From the NCBI GenBank assembly GCA_023101485.1, contig LVZB01000001.1, positions 1 to 64,000 of the forward strand: a stretch of 64,000 nucleotides of DNA. Reading direction: 5' to 3'. The notes beneath the pieces are model-generated. The model saw only the letters and a list, made by a program, of their open reading frames with translations. It was not told the origin of the DNA and searched no databases. The translations under genes and the position numbers were made by a program. Shown here one piece after another: positions 39,685 to 47,077 of this stretch (position 1 is its first letter; each line of letters opens with the position of its first letter). The DNA comes from Pasteurellaceae bacterium Macca. Lineage in GTDB: Bacteria; Pseudomonadota; Gammaproteobacteria; Enterobacterales; Pasteurellaceae.

Positions 39685-40036
39685 TTCGGATTTAACACGA
39701 GGGCAATCACCTGAAACAACAAGTGAACCAAATGAGAGAGAAGAGCAATATATTGTTCAAGCAAGAGAAAATGAACATAATCGCCAAGAAACTGTAAAAG
39801 ATGAATTGCACAACTGGATCATTTGGTTTATTCGTGCTTTTTTATCAGCAGCCCTTATTGCTGGACTCGTCTATTTTTGGCATTTAGTTACACCAGAATA
39901 CGTTACTTGGAATGGCTGCCCTATACTTAGAATGCACTTTTTAAAAGCTGAACAGCTTGATAAATTAAGTGCATTTTTTGTAACTGTCGTATTATCAAGT
40001 ACATTTACAGGTTACGCAAAAAAATATATATCCTAA
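39671..40036 (+). CDS. Membrane protein paired with the Panacea gene, toxin candidate
   Basis: A 121-residue protein. Residues 1-45 are acidic and hydrophilic; two hydrophobic segments follow (WIIWFIRAFLSAALIAGLVYFW, about 48-69, and LSAFFVTVVLSSTFTGY, about 98-114). No family recognised. Overlap with a Panacea antitoxin-like gene suggests a membrane-active toxin; this is inference. Confidence 0.6.
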   Translation: MESFDSDLTRGQSPETTSEPNEREEQYIVQARENEHNRQETVKDELHNWIIWFIRAFLSAALIAGLVYFWHLVTPEYVTWNGCPILRMHFLKAEQLDKLSAFFVTVVLSSTFTGYAKKYIS

Positions 40037-40061
40037 CTATTTAATATAATAATTATCAATA

Positions 40062-40090
40062 TTGACACCCCGCCCCTTTCGGACTAAACT
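40062..40090 (+). promoter_or_regulatory. Promoter of antirepressor leader D
   Basis: TTGACA (40062-40067), 17-bp spacer CCCCGCCCCTTTCGGAC, TAAACT (40085-40090). The spacer is shared almost exactly with the promoters at 42758 and 48218. Confidence 0.8.
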
Positions 40091-40137
40091 AGCCCCACTT
40101 TCAACAGAAAGTCGGGATTGGTCTCTTGACAGAAAGT

Positions 40138-40358
40138 AAAAGCGGGCGGAAATGATAACACGCCTTTAAGCGTGTTTTTTTATATCTGCAAAATAGTAAA
40201 TCTACCTTTTTAACAAATTTGTTAAAAAGTCCAATGATGAGCTGAATAGGAGGATTGCAAAATCCGCCGTACCCGCTTTTACGGTAAGACCAATTCTATT
40301 CAGTTCATCACCAATGATTGGTCTCTGCGGTGATGAGTTTTAAAAACTTAAAAGCGGA
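40138..40358 (+). promoter_or_regulatory. Antirepressor leader D: X sites and early terminator
   Basis: X1 AAAAGCGGG (40138-40146), complement CCCGCTTTT (40272-40280) in the C4-like RNA, X2 AAAAGCGGA (40350-40358) including the GGAG site. Early terminator AACACGC-CTTTAA-GCGTGTT plus T run at 40157-40181. Nine base pairs are possible with X1 and eight with X2. Confidence 0.75.
40236..40309 (+). ncRNA. C4-like antisense RNA D
   Basis: Closed by a long stem, GATGAGCTGAATAG (40236-40249) with CTATTCAGTTCATC (40296-40309), 14 pairs with one G-U. Inside, GGATT-GCAA-AATCC replaces the first hairpin of copies A/C/E, then CCGCCG, the antisense CCCGCTTTT and ACGG. Total 74 nt. Architecture matches the other copies though most of the sequence differs. 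Confidence 0.75.
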
Positions 40359-40368
40359 GAATGTCAAA

Positions 40369-41022
40369 ATGACAAATTCAAATCTTATTGCCATATTCAA
40401 TGGTCAAATCGCCCATCAATCAGTTCAACTTTGTAACGCTCGTGAGCTTCATTCTTTCTTAGAAAGCCAACGTCAATATGCAAATTGGATTTCTGAACGG
40501 ATCAAAGACTACGGCTTCACCGAAAACGAAGACTACATCATCGTTACCGAACGCACCAACGGACGCCCACGCAAGGAATACCACATCACCCTTGATATGG
40601 GCAAAGAACTCGCCATGGTCGAACGCAACGAAAAAGGCAGACAAATCCGCAAATACTTTATTGAATGCGAAAGACAAGCCAAACAAAAAAACGAAGAAAA
40701 TCGACCGCTTGCAATCCCCGAAAAAACCTACACCTTCACGCTAACAGAATACGAACTGCGAAAATTAGCGTGGCTATGGAAGATTGCCGAAAGAATGCGA
40801 AACATTCTCTACGCTCTCAACGACCCACTCGAAAAACTCGGCTCACGCTACTCGGCTTGTGTTTATGGGGCAAGTCGAGAATACAAACTAAGCCTAGACG
40901 AGTGCCAAAAACTGCTTACCAGAATGACCGCAGACGTAGAATGCCACCCCAACGATTCTCGCAATCACTGGCAACGTGTTCTCCCCGAACTGCGTAAAGG
41001 CAAACTCAACAACCCGATTTAA
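40369..41022 (+). CDS. Mosaic phage antirepressor D (AntA/AntB + C-module 2)
   Basis: A 217-residue protein. Residues about 10-100 are the AntA/AntB antirepressor domain (LCNARELHSFLESQRQYANWISERIKDYGF ... YHITLDMGKELAMVERNEKGRQIRKYFI), as in P1 Ant. After ENRPLAIPE comes module 2 (KTYTFTLTEYELRKLAWLWK ... GKLNNPI), shared with antirepressor B. Uptake-type sequence at 40703-40712 encodes the linker. The association of C4-like RNA with an Ant-type gene is that of the P1 immI operon. Confidence 0.85.
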   Translation: MTNSNLIAIFNGQIAHQSVQLCNARELHSFLESQRQYANWISERIKDYGFTENEDYIIVTERTNGRPRKEYHITLDMGKELAMVERNEKGRQIRKYFIECERQAKQKNEENRPLAIPEKTYTFTLTEYELRKLAWLWKIAERMRNILYALNDPLEKLGSRYSACVYGASREYKLSLDECQKLLTRMTADVECHPNDSRNHWQRVLPELRKGKLNNPI

Positions 41023-41109
41023 TTAACCTAACCCACCCCTGACTGCTATTTCCCTTTAGAAATTCGGCAGGGGCTTTCTGCAACCTTTTTTCAGCAAATG
41101 GAGCAAAAA

Positions 41110-41451
41110 ATGAACCTCAAACATTACTTCAAAACCGCCTTTCAAGGCTTTTTCTTAGGTGCAGTAGTGAGCCTATTCCTCATTCTTGCCGTCACCTTCT
41201 CCCTCAACAGTTGCGAACCAAAGCCCGTACCCATGGGCAAGCAAGTCACTGTTGAGCCAGTGCAAACTGCCGAGAAAATCTGGACAGAGGACGATTTCAA
41301 ACAAGCCGAAATTGACCCGCTGGACGTGGCTTACAACGTTATCGAACCCCACCTACCGCCACCGGATAACGTGGTGGAGGAAGATGCCGAGCTGATTAAA
41401 ACCCATACCCAAAAGCAATTACAACGCCTGACAGCAGGAGGTACAAGATGA
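41110..41451 (+). CDS. Membrane or lipoprotein, intact paralogue (113 aa)
   Basis: A 113-residue protein with one hydrophobic segment (FFLGAVVSLFLILAVTFSL) ending at a Cys (LNSC), then a Pro/Glu-rich acidic domain. It may be a lipoprotein or a single-span protein. Truncated paralogue at 38631. GGAG precedes the ATG. Coupled to the next gene by an ATGA overlap. Function unknown. Confidence 0.65.
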   Translation: MNLKHYFKTAFQGFFLGAVVSLFLILAVTFSLNSCEPKPVPMGKQVTVEPVQTAEKIWTEDDFKQAEIDPLDVAYNVIEPHLPPPDNVVEEDAELIKTHTQKQLQRLTAGGTR

Positions 41452-41645
41452 ATGATAGAGCCGAATTCAGATTCAGTAGCGGACAATATCGGGGATATAT
41501 CTACTGTGGTGCAAAATGCCTTGAAAAAACCGCCCCCGCCTTTTCCAGACCCAATGCCCTCGCCCACCTCAATCGCCGTATCCGCTACTGGAATAAGAAA
41601 AAGCGGTTGAACATCCCTTTAATTGAGGAGCAAACCCATGATTAG
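41448..41645 (+). CDS. Hypothetical protein (65 aa)
   Basis: A basic 65-residue protein, FRFSSGQYRGYIYCGAKCLEK and HLNRRIRYWNKKK. Overlaps both neighbours (ATGA at 41448, and 41638), so it belongs to the early operon. No family recognised. Confidence 0.6.
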   Translation: MNDRAEFRFSSGQYRGYIYCGAKCLEKTAPAFSRPNALAHLNRRIRYWNKKKRLNIPLIEEQTHD

Positions 41646-41787
41646 CCCCTATCTCAGCCCCTATGAAAGTGGCTTTGACACTGCCGAGGATGAAGAGTAT
41701 TTCCGCCAACAAGCCGAAGCCCGCAGACGCGCCCGAGAAGAACGGGCGATTGATGAATATGAAGATGCCCAAAATGGCAGAAGATAA
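41638..41787 (+). CDS. Small charged protein (49 aa)
   Basis: MISPYLSPYESGFDTAEDEE then an Arg/Glu-rich helix (RQQAEARRRAREERAIDEYED). GAGGAG precedes the ATG. It lies just before recT. Confidence 0.6.
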   Translation: MISPYLSPYESGFDTAEDEEYFRQQAEARRRAREERAIDEYEDAQNGRR

Positions 41788-41803
41788 TTATTAGGAGAAC
41801 AAA

Positions 41804-42754
41804 ATGACAAACCAAGTACAACAAAACAATCAGCAACAAAAGTCTGTTTCATTCCCCGTCAAAGAATTCTTTGACCGACCAGCTATTAAAGGCAAGATTG
41901 AAGCGTTACTCAATAAAAATGCCGGCTCATTTACCACGAGCGTACTGCAAATTGTCAATAGTAATCAGCTCTTAAAAAATGCTGTCCCAATGACTGTATT
42001 CAACGCTGCATTGATGGCTGCAACACTCAATCTTCCATTACAAAATGGCTTAGGCTTTGCCTATATCGTACCTTATAAAAATAACAACACGAACAGATAC
42101 GAAGCCCAGTTTCAGTTAGGTTATAAAGGTTTAATTCAGCTTGCCCAACGTAGCGGACAATTTCAACGATTAGTCGCCGTTCCTGTTTATGAGAAGCAAC
42201 TCCTTGCCGAAGACCCTATCAACGGTTACGAGTTTGACTGGAAGCAGAAGCCGGAACAAGGTGAGAAACCCATAGGCTATTACGCTTATTTCAAACTACT
42301 CAATGATTTCACCGCAGAACTCTATATGACGACATTTGAAATTGATGCACACGCCCAACGATATAGCCAAACTTATCGCTCTTACTTAAAGAAAAAGTCC
42401 AAAGGCGAGTATGCGTCCAGCGTATGGGCTGATAACTTTGAAGCCATGGCTCTCAAAACGGTGATGAAGTTGTTACTCTCCAAGCAAGCCCCGCTTTCTG
42501 TGGAAATGCAACAAGCCGTGCTTGCCGATCAAGCTGTTGTTAAAGATGCTGAAAAAGGTGAATTTGGCTACCCTGATAATGAAATTCAAGATGCAGAATA
42601 TACCAAATTGACCGTCAGCCAGCAGGTCTTTGAGCAGTGTAAGCAAAACATTCTCAACGGTGAAACGACTCTCCAAGACCTTTGTGATAATGGCTACGAA
42701 TTCACGCAAGAGCAGTATGCCGAGTTAGAAACTCTTGAGAAATCGGAGAGTTGA
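41804..42754 (+). CDS. recT: RecT-family single-strand annealing protein
   Basis: A 316-residue RecT. The core (about 60-230) has NAALMAATLNLPLQNGLGFAYIVPYKNNN, EAQFQLGYKGLIQLAQRSGQF and GYYAYFKL..DFTAELYMT, all typical of RecT. It anneals complementary DNA in phage recombination together with the exonuclease at 43800. Antirepressor C is inserted between the two, although these genes are normally adjacent. Confidence 0.9.
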   Translation: MTNQVQQNNQQQKSVSFPVKEFFDRPAIKGKIEALLNKNAGSFTTSVLQIVNSNQLLKNAVPMTVFNAALMAATLNLPLQNGLGFAYIVPYKNNNTNRYEAQFQLGYKGLIQLAQRSGQFQRLVAVPVYEKQLLAEDPINGYEFDWKQKPEQGEKPIGYYAYFKLLNDFTAELYMTTFEIDAHAQRYSQTYRSYLKKKSKGEYASSVWADNFEAMALKTVMKLLLSKQAPLSVEMQQAVLADQAVVKDAEKGEFGYPDNEIQDAEYTKLTVSQQVFEQCKQNILNGETTLQDLCDNGYEFTQEQYAELETLEKSES

Positions 42755-42757
42755 TAA

Positions 42758-42786
42758 TTGACACCCCGCCCCTTTCGGATTAAGAT
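42758..42786 (+). promoter_or_regulatory. Promoter of antirepressor leader C
   Basis: TTGACA (42758-42763), 17-bp spacer CCCCGCCCCTTTCGGAT, TAAGAT (42781-42786). It begins 3 bases after the recT stop. Confidence 0.85.
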
Positions 42787-42799
42787 AACCGCACTATAC

Positions 42800-42989
42800 A
42801 ACGTAAGCGGTTATCCGCCCCCGACAGCAAGCGGTTTTTTTGTACCTAAATTTTAGTTACAGATCGGTTATGATCGGGTCGAGAGAACCTAATAAAATAC
42901 CTGCAAAGGAAATAAGTTCCGCCATCTTACGTTGGTAGTTGAAGCCTGATCGCCTACTAAGCGATCAATTAACTAATCTAAAACGTAAG
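42800..42989 (+). promoter_or_regulatory. Antirepressor leader C: X sites and early terminator
   Basis: X1 AACGTAAG (42800-42807), complement CTTACGTT (42926-42933), X2 AACGTAAG (42982-42989) running into the AAGG ribosome site. Early terminator CCGC (42815-42818) / GCGG (42831-42834) plus seven T; alternative hairpin GCGG-TTAT-CCGC (42807-42818). Eight perfect pairs to each X. Confidence 0.8.
42872..42951 (+). ncRNA. C4-like antisense RNA C
   Basis: GATCGGG (42872-42878) pairs with CCTGATC (42945-42951). Conserved interior GTCGAGAGAACCTAATA, AAATAAGTTCCGCC and GGTAGTTGAAGCC shared with copies A and E. Antisense CTTACGTT in the loop. 80 nt. Confidence 0.8.
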
Positions 42990-42998
42990 GTACAAAAA

Positions 42999-43697
42999 AT
43001 GTCAAATCTAGTTCAATTCCAATCATTCAATTTTCATTCATCCGCTGTTCGTGTGATCACAGATCCCAATCAAGAATTTTGGTTTTGTGCCAAAGATGTT
43101 TGTGATGTTTTAGGCTATGTAAATGATACAGACGCATTGAAAAAACATTGCAAACCAAAGGGGGTAGCGAAACGCTACTCCCCTACAAAAGGCGGAAATC
43201 AAGAACTTACATTTATTAACGAACCTAACTTATACCGCTTAATCATCAAATCCCGCAAGCCAGAAGCCGAACCCTTCGAAGCGTGGGTATTTGAAGAAGT
43301 GCTACCGCAAATTCGCAAAACAGGGCAATATTCGCAAAATCTTCCCGAAAATCGACCGCTTGCAATCCCCGAACTAACATTCACAGTAGAAATGAGCGAA
43401 GACAACCGCAACGTATTACTGAGCAACTGGTTTGCTTTACATAACACCCTTAAATTATTGGCAGAGCTAGAACCACCTTTGCGAGCCTTAAATTCTCCCT
43501 TTGCCTCAAAGGTTTATACCCACGTTACCGAGTATCGCAACAATTTAGGCTACACCAAAGCAATGTTAGCCCCCTTATTCGCAGATGTCGCCTTTGACAA
43601 ACGACAAGACCCTCACGAATATATTGCAATGCAAGCCTTTAACGCCTTTCAAGCAAGAGGCTTTAAACCAAGAGTGGCAGTAAAACTGTTGGCTTAG
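42999..43697 (+). CDS. Mosaic phage antirepressor C (BRO-N + C-module 1)
   Basis: A 232-residue protein. Residues about 12-110 are a BRO-N domain (VRVITDPNQEFWFCAKDVCDVLGY ... NEPNLYRLIIKSRKPEAEPFEAWVFEEVLPQIRKTGQY). After ENRPLAIPE comes module 1, almost identical to antirepressor A (LTFTVEMSEDNRNVLLSN). Uptake-type sequence at 43354-43363 encodes the linker. BRO-N proteins bind DNA and act in phage regulation. It lies between recT and the exonuclease gene. Confidence 0.85.
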   Translation: MSNLVQFQSFNFHSSAVRVITDPNQEFWFCAKDVCDVLGYVNDTDALKKHCKPKGVAKRYSPTKGGNQELTFINEPNLYRLIIKSRKPEAEPFEAWVFEEVLPQIRKTGQYSQNLPENRPLAIPELTFTVEMSEDNRNVLLSNWFALHNTLKLLAELEPPLRALNSPFASKVYTHVTEYRNNLGYTKAMLAPLFADVAFDKRQDPHEYIAMQAFNAFQARGFKPRVAVKLLA

Positions 43698-43735
43698 CAA
43701 GCCCTTTCTTCACTCGCAAAAAACTTATTCAATCC

Positions 43736-43763
43736 GACCGCTTGCAACCCCAAGCGGTCTTTC
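43736..43763 (+). terminator. Uptake-sequence terminator after antirepressor C
   Basis: GACCGCTTG / CAAGCGGTC (43736-43744, 43751-43759) followed by TTTCT. Confidence 0.75.
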
Positions 43764-43799
43764 TGCTACCCTAAATTCAAGAAAAAAGGAAATCATCAA

Positions 43800-44435
43800 A
43801 TGAAAGTCCGATGTTCATCAATCAGTAAATTTATGACCAAACCCAAAGGCAACAACAAAATTTCGGAAGGCGCAAAAACAGCAGTAAGAGAACTTGCCCG
43901 TTTTCATCTCTTTGGATATGAAAACTTTGACGGCAACAAATACACCGCCAAGGGCAATCAACTTGAAGAGCAAGCAATCAAATTAAGTGGTTTTAGCCGA
44001 GGGCTTGTACTAAAAAAGAACAGCGAACGCAAGGAAAATGATTGGGTAAGTGGCGAGTGCGATATTTATGTACCAAGCCGAAAGCTGATTATCGACACCA
44101 AATGTTCGTGGGATATTGGCTCACACCCATTTTTCCCCGAAGAAGCCGAAGAGAAAGCCAAAAAATCGGGCTACGACTACCAAATGCAAGGCTATATGTG
44201 GCTTTGGGAAGCCGAAGAAGCCCAAATTGATTTTGTACTATTCCCCACCCCGCTTGACCTGATTCCTGCCTATGAAGACAGTAATAAGCTAGTTGATCTT
44301 GTCGAGCAAATCCCACAAGAAAAACGCATCACCACACTCACAATTAAGCGAGATGAGAAAATCATCGGGGAAATCAAAGAGCGAATCACCGCTGCGCAAG
44401 ATTACTTCCAGCAAATCGCCAAACCTTATTTATAA
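43800..44435 (+). CDS. PD-(D/E)XK recombination nuclease (YqaJ/RecE-like)
   Basis: A 211-residue nuclease. GNQLEEQAIKLSG (Glu), SGECDIYVPSRKLIIDTKCSWD (Asp ... D-x-K catalytic pair at about residues 88-100) and YDYQMQGYMWLW are the family signature. It resects DNA ends for the RecT annealing protein. AGGAAATCATCAA precedes the start. Confidence 0.85.
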   Translation: MKVRCSSISKFMTKPKGNNKISEGAKTAVRELARFHLFGYENFDGNKYTAKGNQLEEQAIKLSGFSRGLVLKKNSERKENDWVSGECDIYVPSRKLIIDTKCSWDIGSHPFFPEEAEEKAKKSGYDYQMQGYMWLWEAEEAQIDFVLFPTPLDLIPAYEDSNKLVDLVEQIPQEKRITTLTIKRDEKIIGEIKERITAAQDYFQQIAKPYL

Positions 44436-44729
44436 GTGGAATTTAGCTTAAAGAAAATGGATAGCGACAACCCATCTGTTCAAATTCAGCACAAACTGAC
44501 TTTACCAAAATACTTCGTTTTCAATACGCATACCTATAAAGGTTTATCAGCACAAGCATTTACTTTACGCCTTTCTATTCTAACTGGTGGGAATGAGCCA
44601 ATCCTTATCGCTCGTTTAATCAAGGCTGAGCAACTTCAAGAGGAAGTTGCCCAAGAATTTGCCAGCAAGCTCACTGATGCATTAGCTGAAACGAGCATCA
44701 CTGTAAATATTGGTACTGTTTGCATTTAA
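44436..44729 (+). CDS. Hypothetical protein coupled to the nuclease (97 aa)
   Basis: The frame begins with a GTG directly after the nuclease stop (TAAGTG) or at an ATG at 44457. The sequence (LTLPKYFVFNTHTYKGLSAQAFTLRLSILTGG ... LTDALAETSITVNIG) is beta-rich and unrecognised. Position suggests a role in recombination, for example DNA binding. Confidence 0.55.
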   Translation: MEFSLKKMDSDNPSVQIQHKLTLPKYFVFNTHTYKGLSAQAFTLRLSILTGGNEPILIARLIKAEQLQEEVAQEFASKLTDALAETSITVNIGTVCI

Positions 44730-44772
44730 TTAAGATGAGCCCTGCAAGTCAGGGCTTTTTAAAGGAGATTGT

Positions 44773-45921
44773 ATGTCGTTTACTTATGGCTCCGTTTGTT
44801 CGGGCATTGAAGCAGTCAGTGTAGCTTGGGATAATATGGCGACACCACTCTGGTTTAGCGAAATTGAACCGTTCCCATCTGCCATCTTGGCTCATCATTA
44901 TCCCAACATTCCTAACTTGAGTGATATGACTTCCCTTCCCGAAAGAATCCTCAATCGTGAAATCCTAGCGCCTGATGTGCTTGTTGGTGGTACGCCTTGT
45001 CAAGCTTTTTCCGTAGCTGGCAAAAGGCTCTCACTAAATGACGAGAGAGGTAATCTCACACTTGTTCTTATTCACATTTTAGAGGCTATTGATTATGTCA
45101 GACATCAAGACAGAAAACCGCCTTGCATTTTACTTTGGGAAAACGTTCCCGGTGTCTTATCCACCAAGGACAACGCATTCGGACACCTTTTGGCTGGACT
45201 GGCTCAAGAATCAGAGCCACTACAACCAACAGGGAGAAAATGGACAAACGCTGGTTATGTGCATACTAAAAGAACCATTACATGGCGAATCCTTGATGCT
45301 CAATATTTCGGAGTGCCCCAACGACGCAAACGAGTGTTCCTTGTGGCAAGTGCTAGAAGCCGAAGTGTCGCAGAAATACTCCTTGAGCAAAAAAGCTTGC
45401 GAGGGAATTCTGAGAAGAGCCGAACGCAGAGGAAAAGTGTTACCGCCTTTGCTGAAAGTAGCTTTGGACAATATTTCCAAACAATGCAAAAAAACGTACT
45501 CTTTGAAGTGAAAGGTGCAGAGGCTATCCGCATTCACGAACAGCCAGTCAGTCCAACGTTAAAAGCAAGAATGGGAACAGGCGGTAATAATGTTCCTTGC
45601 GTATCTATTGCGGGTAATGTGATAGGCAGGAGTGACACTTCGGGCGGAAATGGCGTAGGCGCAAAAGATGATGGTGTCATGTACACGCTGACTACCTCAG
45701 ATGTCCACGGAATAGTACATAATCACACCATACGAAAACTAACCCCTAAAGAATGTGAGCGATTGCAAGGATTTCCAGATAATTGGACAAAAATCCCCTA
45801 CCGTAACAAGCCCATTGAGAATTGCCCTGATAGTCCTCGTTATAAAGCAATTGGAAACTCAATGGCTGTGCCAGTGATTAAATGGATTGGTCAGCGAATT
45901 ATTCAATATTTGGAGAAGTAA
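44773..45921 (+). CDS. C5 cytosine DNA methyltransferase
   Basis: A 382-residue methylase. Motif I is YGSVCSGIEAVSVAWD, motif IV has catalytic Cys76 in GGTPCQAFSVAG, motif VI is LLWENVPGVLS, motif VIII QRRKRVFLV, motifs IX-X LTPKECERLQGFPDNWT and YKAIGNSMAVPV. The region between VIII and IX (about 200-290) holds target recognition and is overlapped by another plausible gene in a different frame. No restriction enzyme is adjacent, so it is probably an orphan methylase protecting phage DNA. Confidence 0.9.
   Translation: MSFTYGSVCSGIEAVSVAWDNMATPLWFSEIEPFPSAILAHHYPNIPNLSDMTSLPERILNREILAPDVLVGGTPCQAFSVAGKRLSLNDERGNLTLVLIHILEAIDYVRHQDRKPPCILLWENVPGVLSTKDNAFGHLLAGLAQESEPLQPTGRKWTNAGYVHTKRTITWRILDAQYFGVPQRRKRVFLVASARSRSVAEILLEQKSLRGNSEKSRTQRKSVTAFAESSFGQYFQTMQKNVLFEVKGAEAIRIHEQPVSPTLKARMGTGGNNVPCVSIAGNVIGRSDTSGGNGVGAKDDGVMYTLTTSDVHGIVHNHTIRKLTPKECERLQGFPDNWTKIPYRNKPIENCPDSPRYKAIGNSMAVPVIKWIGQRIIQYLEK
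45095..45511 (+). CDS. Overlapping gene inside the C5 methylase (138 aa)
   Basis: In another frame within the methylase gene, 138 codons start at an ATG (45095) and are uninterrupted. The C-terminal part SLWQVLEAEVSQKYSLSKKACEGILRRAERRGKVLP matches a pattern I know from phage proteins that occur with cytosine methylases (SLS.VLE...Y.LS.KAC.GILRRA..RGK.LP). Both frames therefore look real in the same DNA. AGAGG lies 11 bases before the ATG. Function unknown. Confidence 0.6.
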   Translation: MSDIKTENRLAFYFGKTFPVSYPPRTTHSDTFWLDWLKNQSHYNQQGENGQTLVMCILKEPLHGESLMLNISECPNDANECSLWQVLEAEVSQKYSLSKKACEGILRRAERRGKVLPPLLKVALDNISKQCKKTYSLK

Positions 45922-45923
45922 CA

Positions 45924-46454
45924 ATGAACAAATTCAACAAATTAACCAATCGAATTATTGATTGGGCAAATGACCGTAACTTAATTCAAGGCTCAACCCC
46001 ACAAAAGCAAATGCTTAAACTGATGGAAGAATTCGGCGAATTATGCGGCGGCATTGCCAAGAATAAACCTGATGTGATTAAAGACAGCATTGGGGATTGT
46101 TATGTAGTAATGATAATCTTGAGCAAACAGCTAAGGTTTACTTGCAAACCAGCTATTACAGGTAAAGTATTAAATGACATCATTGCAGAATTCAACGAAA
46201 AGAAATATGAGTACTCTTCTGTTAACGAACAAACCATTGAAGCAATGCATCATATTGGCGGTTTTTCACTTCCAGCCTTAAAAGGCTGGAAAGTAACCAC
46301 AGAGTATTTTGAGCTGTTATATATGAATTTAATTCTCATCGCATTATTTAATCAAATTGACTTCATCGACTGCGTAGAGCACGCTTACAACCAAATTAAA
46401 GACCGTAAAGGCAAAATGATAGACGGCGTATTTGTTAAAGAGGAAGATTTATGA
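45924..46454 (+). CDS. MazG-like nucleotide pyrophosphohydrolase
   Basis: A 176-residue protein with LKLMEEFGELCGGIAKNKPDVIKDSIGDCYVVM: the E-x-x-E and later E/D pairs of the MazG helical bundle. Family members hydrolyse (d)NTPs or alarmones. The C-terminal half is longer than minimal MazG (WKVTTEYFELLYMNLI). GGAGA precedes the ATG; coupled to the next gene by 4 bases. Confidence 0.8.
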   Translation: MNKFNKLTNRIIDWANDRNLIQGSTPQKQMLKLMEEFGELCGGIAKNKPDVIKDSIGDCYVVMIILSKQLRFTCKPAITGKVLNDIIAEFNEKKYEYSSVNEQTIEAMHHIGGFSLPALKGWKVTTEYFELLYMNLILIALFNQIDFIDCVEHAYNQIKDRKGKMIDGVFVKEEDL

Positions 46455-46726
46455 CCTGGAACATTTTCAAGCTACGAAAGGAATATCGCACCCTTTTGCA
46501 AGCGCACTCAAAAAACGTCTTAAAAACGGAATCGCTACTCAAAAAAGTGAAATCGCTAGAAGATTCTGCGATGCAATCTGCTCTACAAATTAAGAGCCTG
46601 ACCCAAGAGAATGTGAAGCTGAAAACTGAAAATGCCGAACTGCAAAGCAAGCTCAATCAGTATGAAGTAGAGAAACAGTGTAGTTTCCTCACGTTGCCCC
46701 GTAAAGTAAAGCGAAAACGCAAATAA
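46451..46726 (+). CDS. Coiled-coil small protein (91 aa)
   Basis: Residues 20-70 are a heptad-like coiled coil (LLKKVKSLEDSAMQSALQIKSLTQENVKLKTENAELQSKLN), with a basic end (LPRKVKRKRK). Overlaps the MazG-like gene (ATGA). Unknown function. Confidence 0.65.
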   Translation: MTWNIFKLRKEYRTLLQAHSKNVLKTESLLKKVKSLEDSAMQSALQIKSLTQENVKLKTENAELQSKLNQYEVEKQCSFLTLPRKVKRKRK

Positions 46727-46728
46727 CC

Positions 46729-46754
46729 GACCGCCTAACAAGCGGTCTTTTTTT
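46729..46754 (+). terminator. Uptake-like terminator
   Basis: GACCGC / GCGGTC (46729-46734, 46742-46747) followed by seven T. Confidence 0.8.
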
Positions 46755-46780
46755 ACCTGAAATTTGTAAAAGGACACCCA

Positions 46781-47077
46781 ATGAACATTACAGAAACCCT
46801 CAATCAACGTGGAAAAAACTACGGAAACTTCAATCAACTCGCCTTTATCAATCGCAAACTTGATAATGTGATAGATGAACACGGAACTCACCTTGATGCC
46901 ACCCAGCGTAAAGCCCTTGAAATGATTCTTCACAAGGTAAGTAGAATTCTCAACGGCAACGCCCATTATGCGGATAATTGGGTCGATATTGCCGGATACG
47001 CTCATTTAGGTGGGCGGTTGTATGAAGAAGAAACCACCGCCGAAACGGTGGATAATCTTACTGGTGAGATTGCTTAA
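46781..47077 (+). CDS. DUF6378 phage protein
   Basis: A 98-residue protein with ETLNQRGKNYGNF, QRKALEMILHKVSRILNGN and YADNWVDIAGYAHLGG, the pattern of DUF6378 phage proteins. Role unknown. Its last 20 bases overlap the convergent ribbon-helix-helix-like gene. Confidence 0.8.
   Translation: MNITETLNQRGKNYGNFNQLAFINRKLDNVIDEHGTHLDATQRKALEMILHKVSRILNGNAHYADNWVDIAGYAHLGGRLYEEETTAETVDNLTGEIA

Noticed and set aside
42999-43697. recT-antirepressor-nuclease as one novel recombination enzyme set
   Set aside because: The antirepressor has its own promoter, leader and terminator, so it is an insertion between recT and the nuclease rather than a recombination subunit.
44773-45921. A full restriction-modification system around the C5 methylase
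   Set aside because: Neighbouring genes are recombination, MazG-like and small phage proteins; none has nuclease motifs suggesting a cognate endonuclease.
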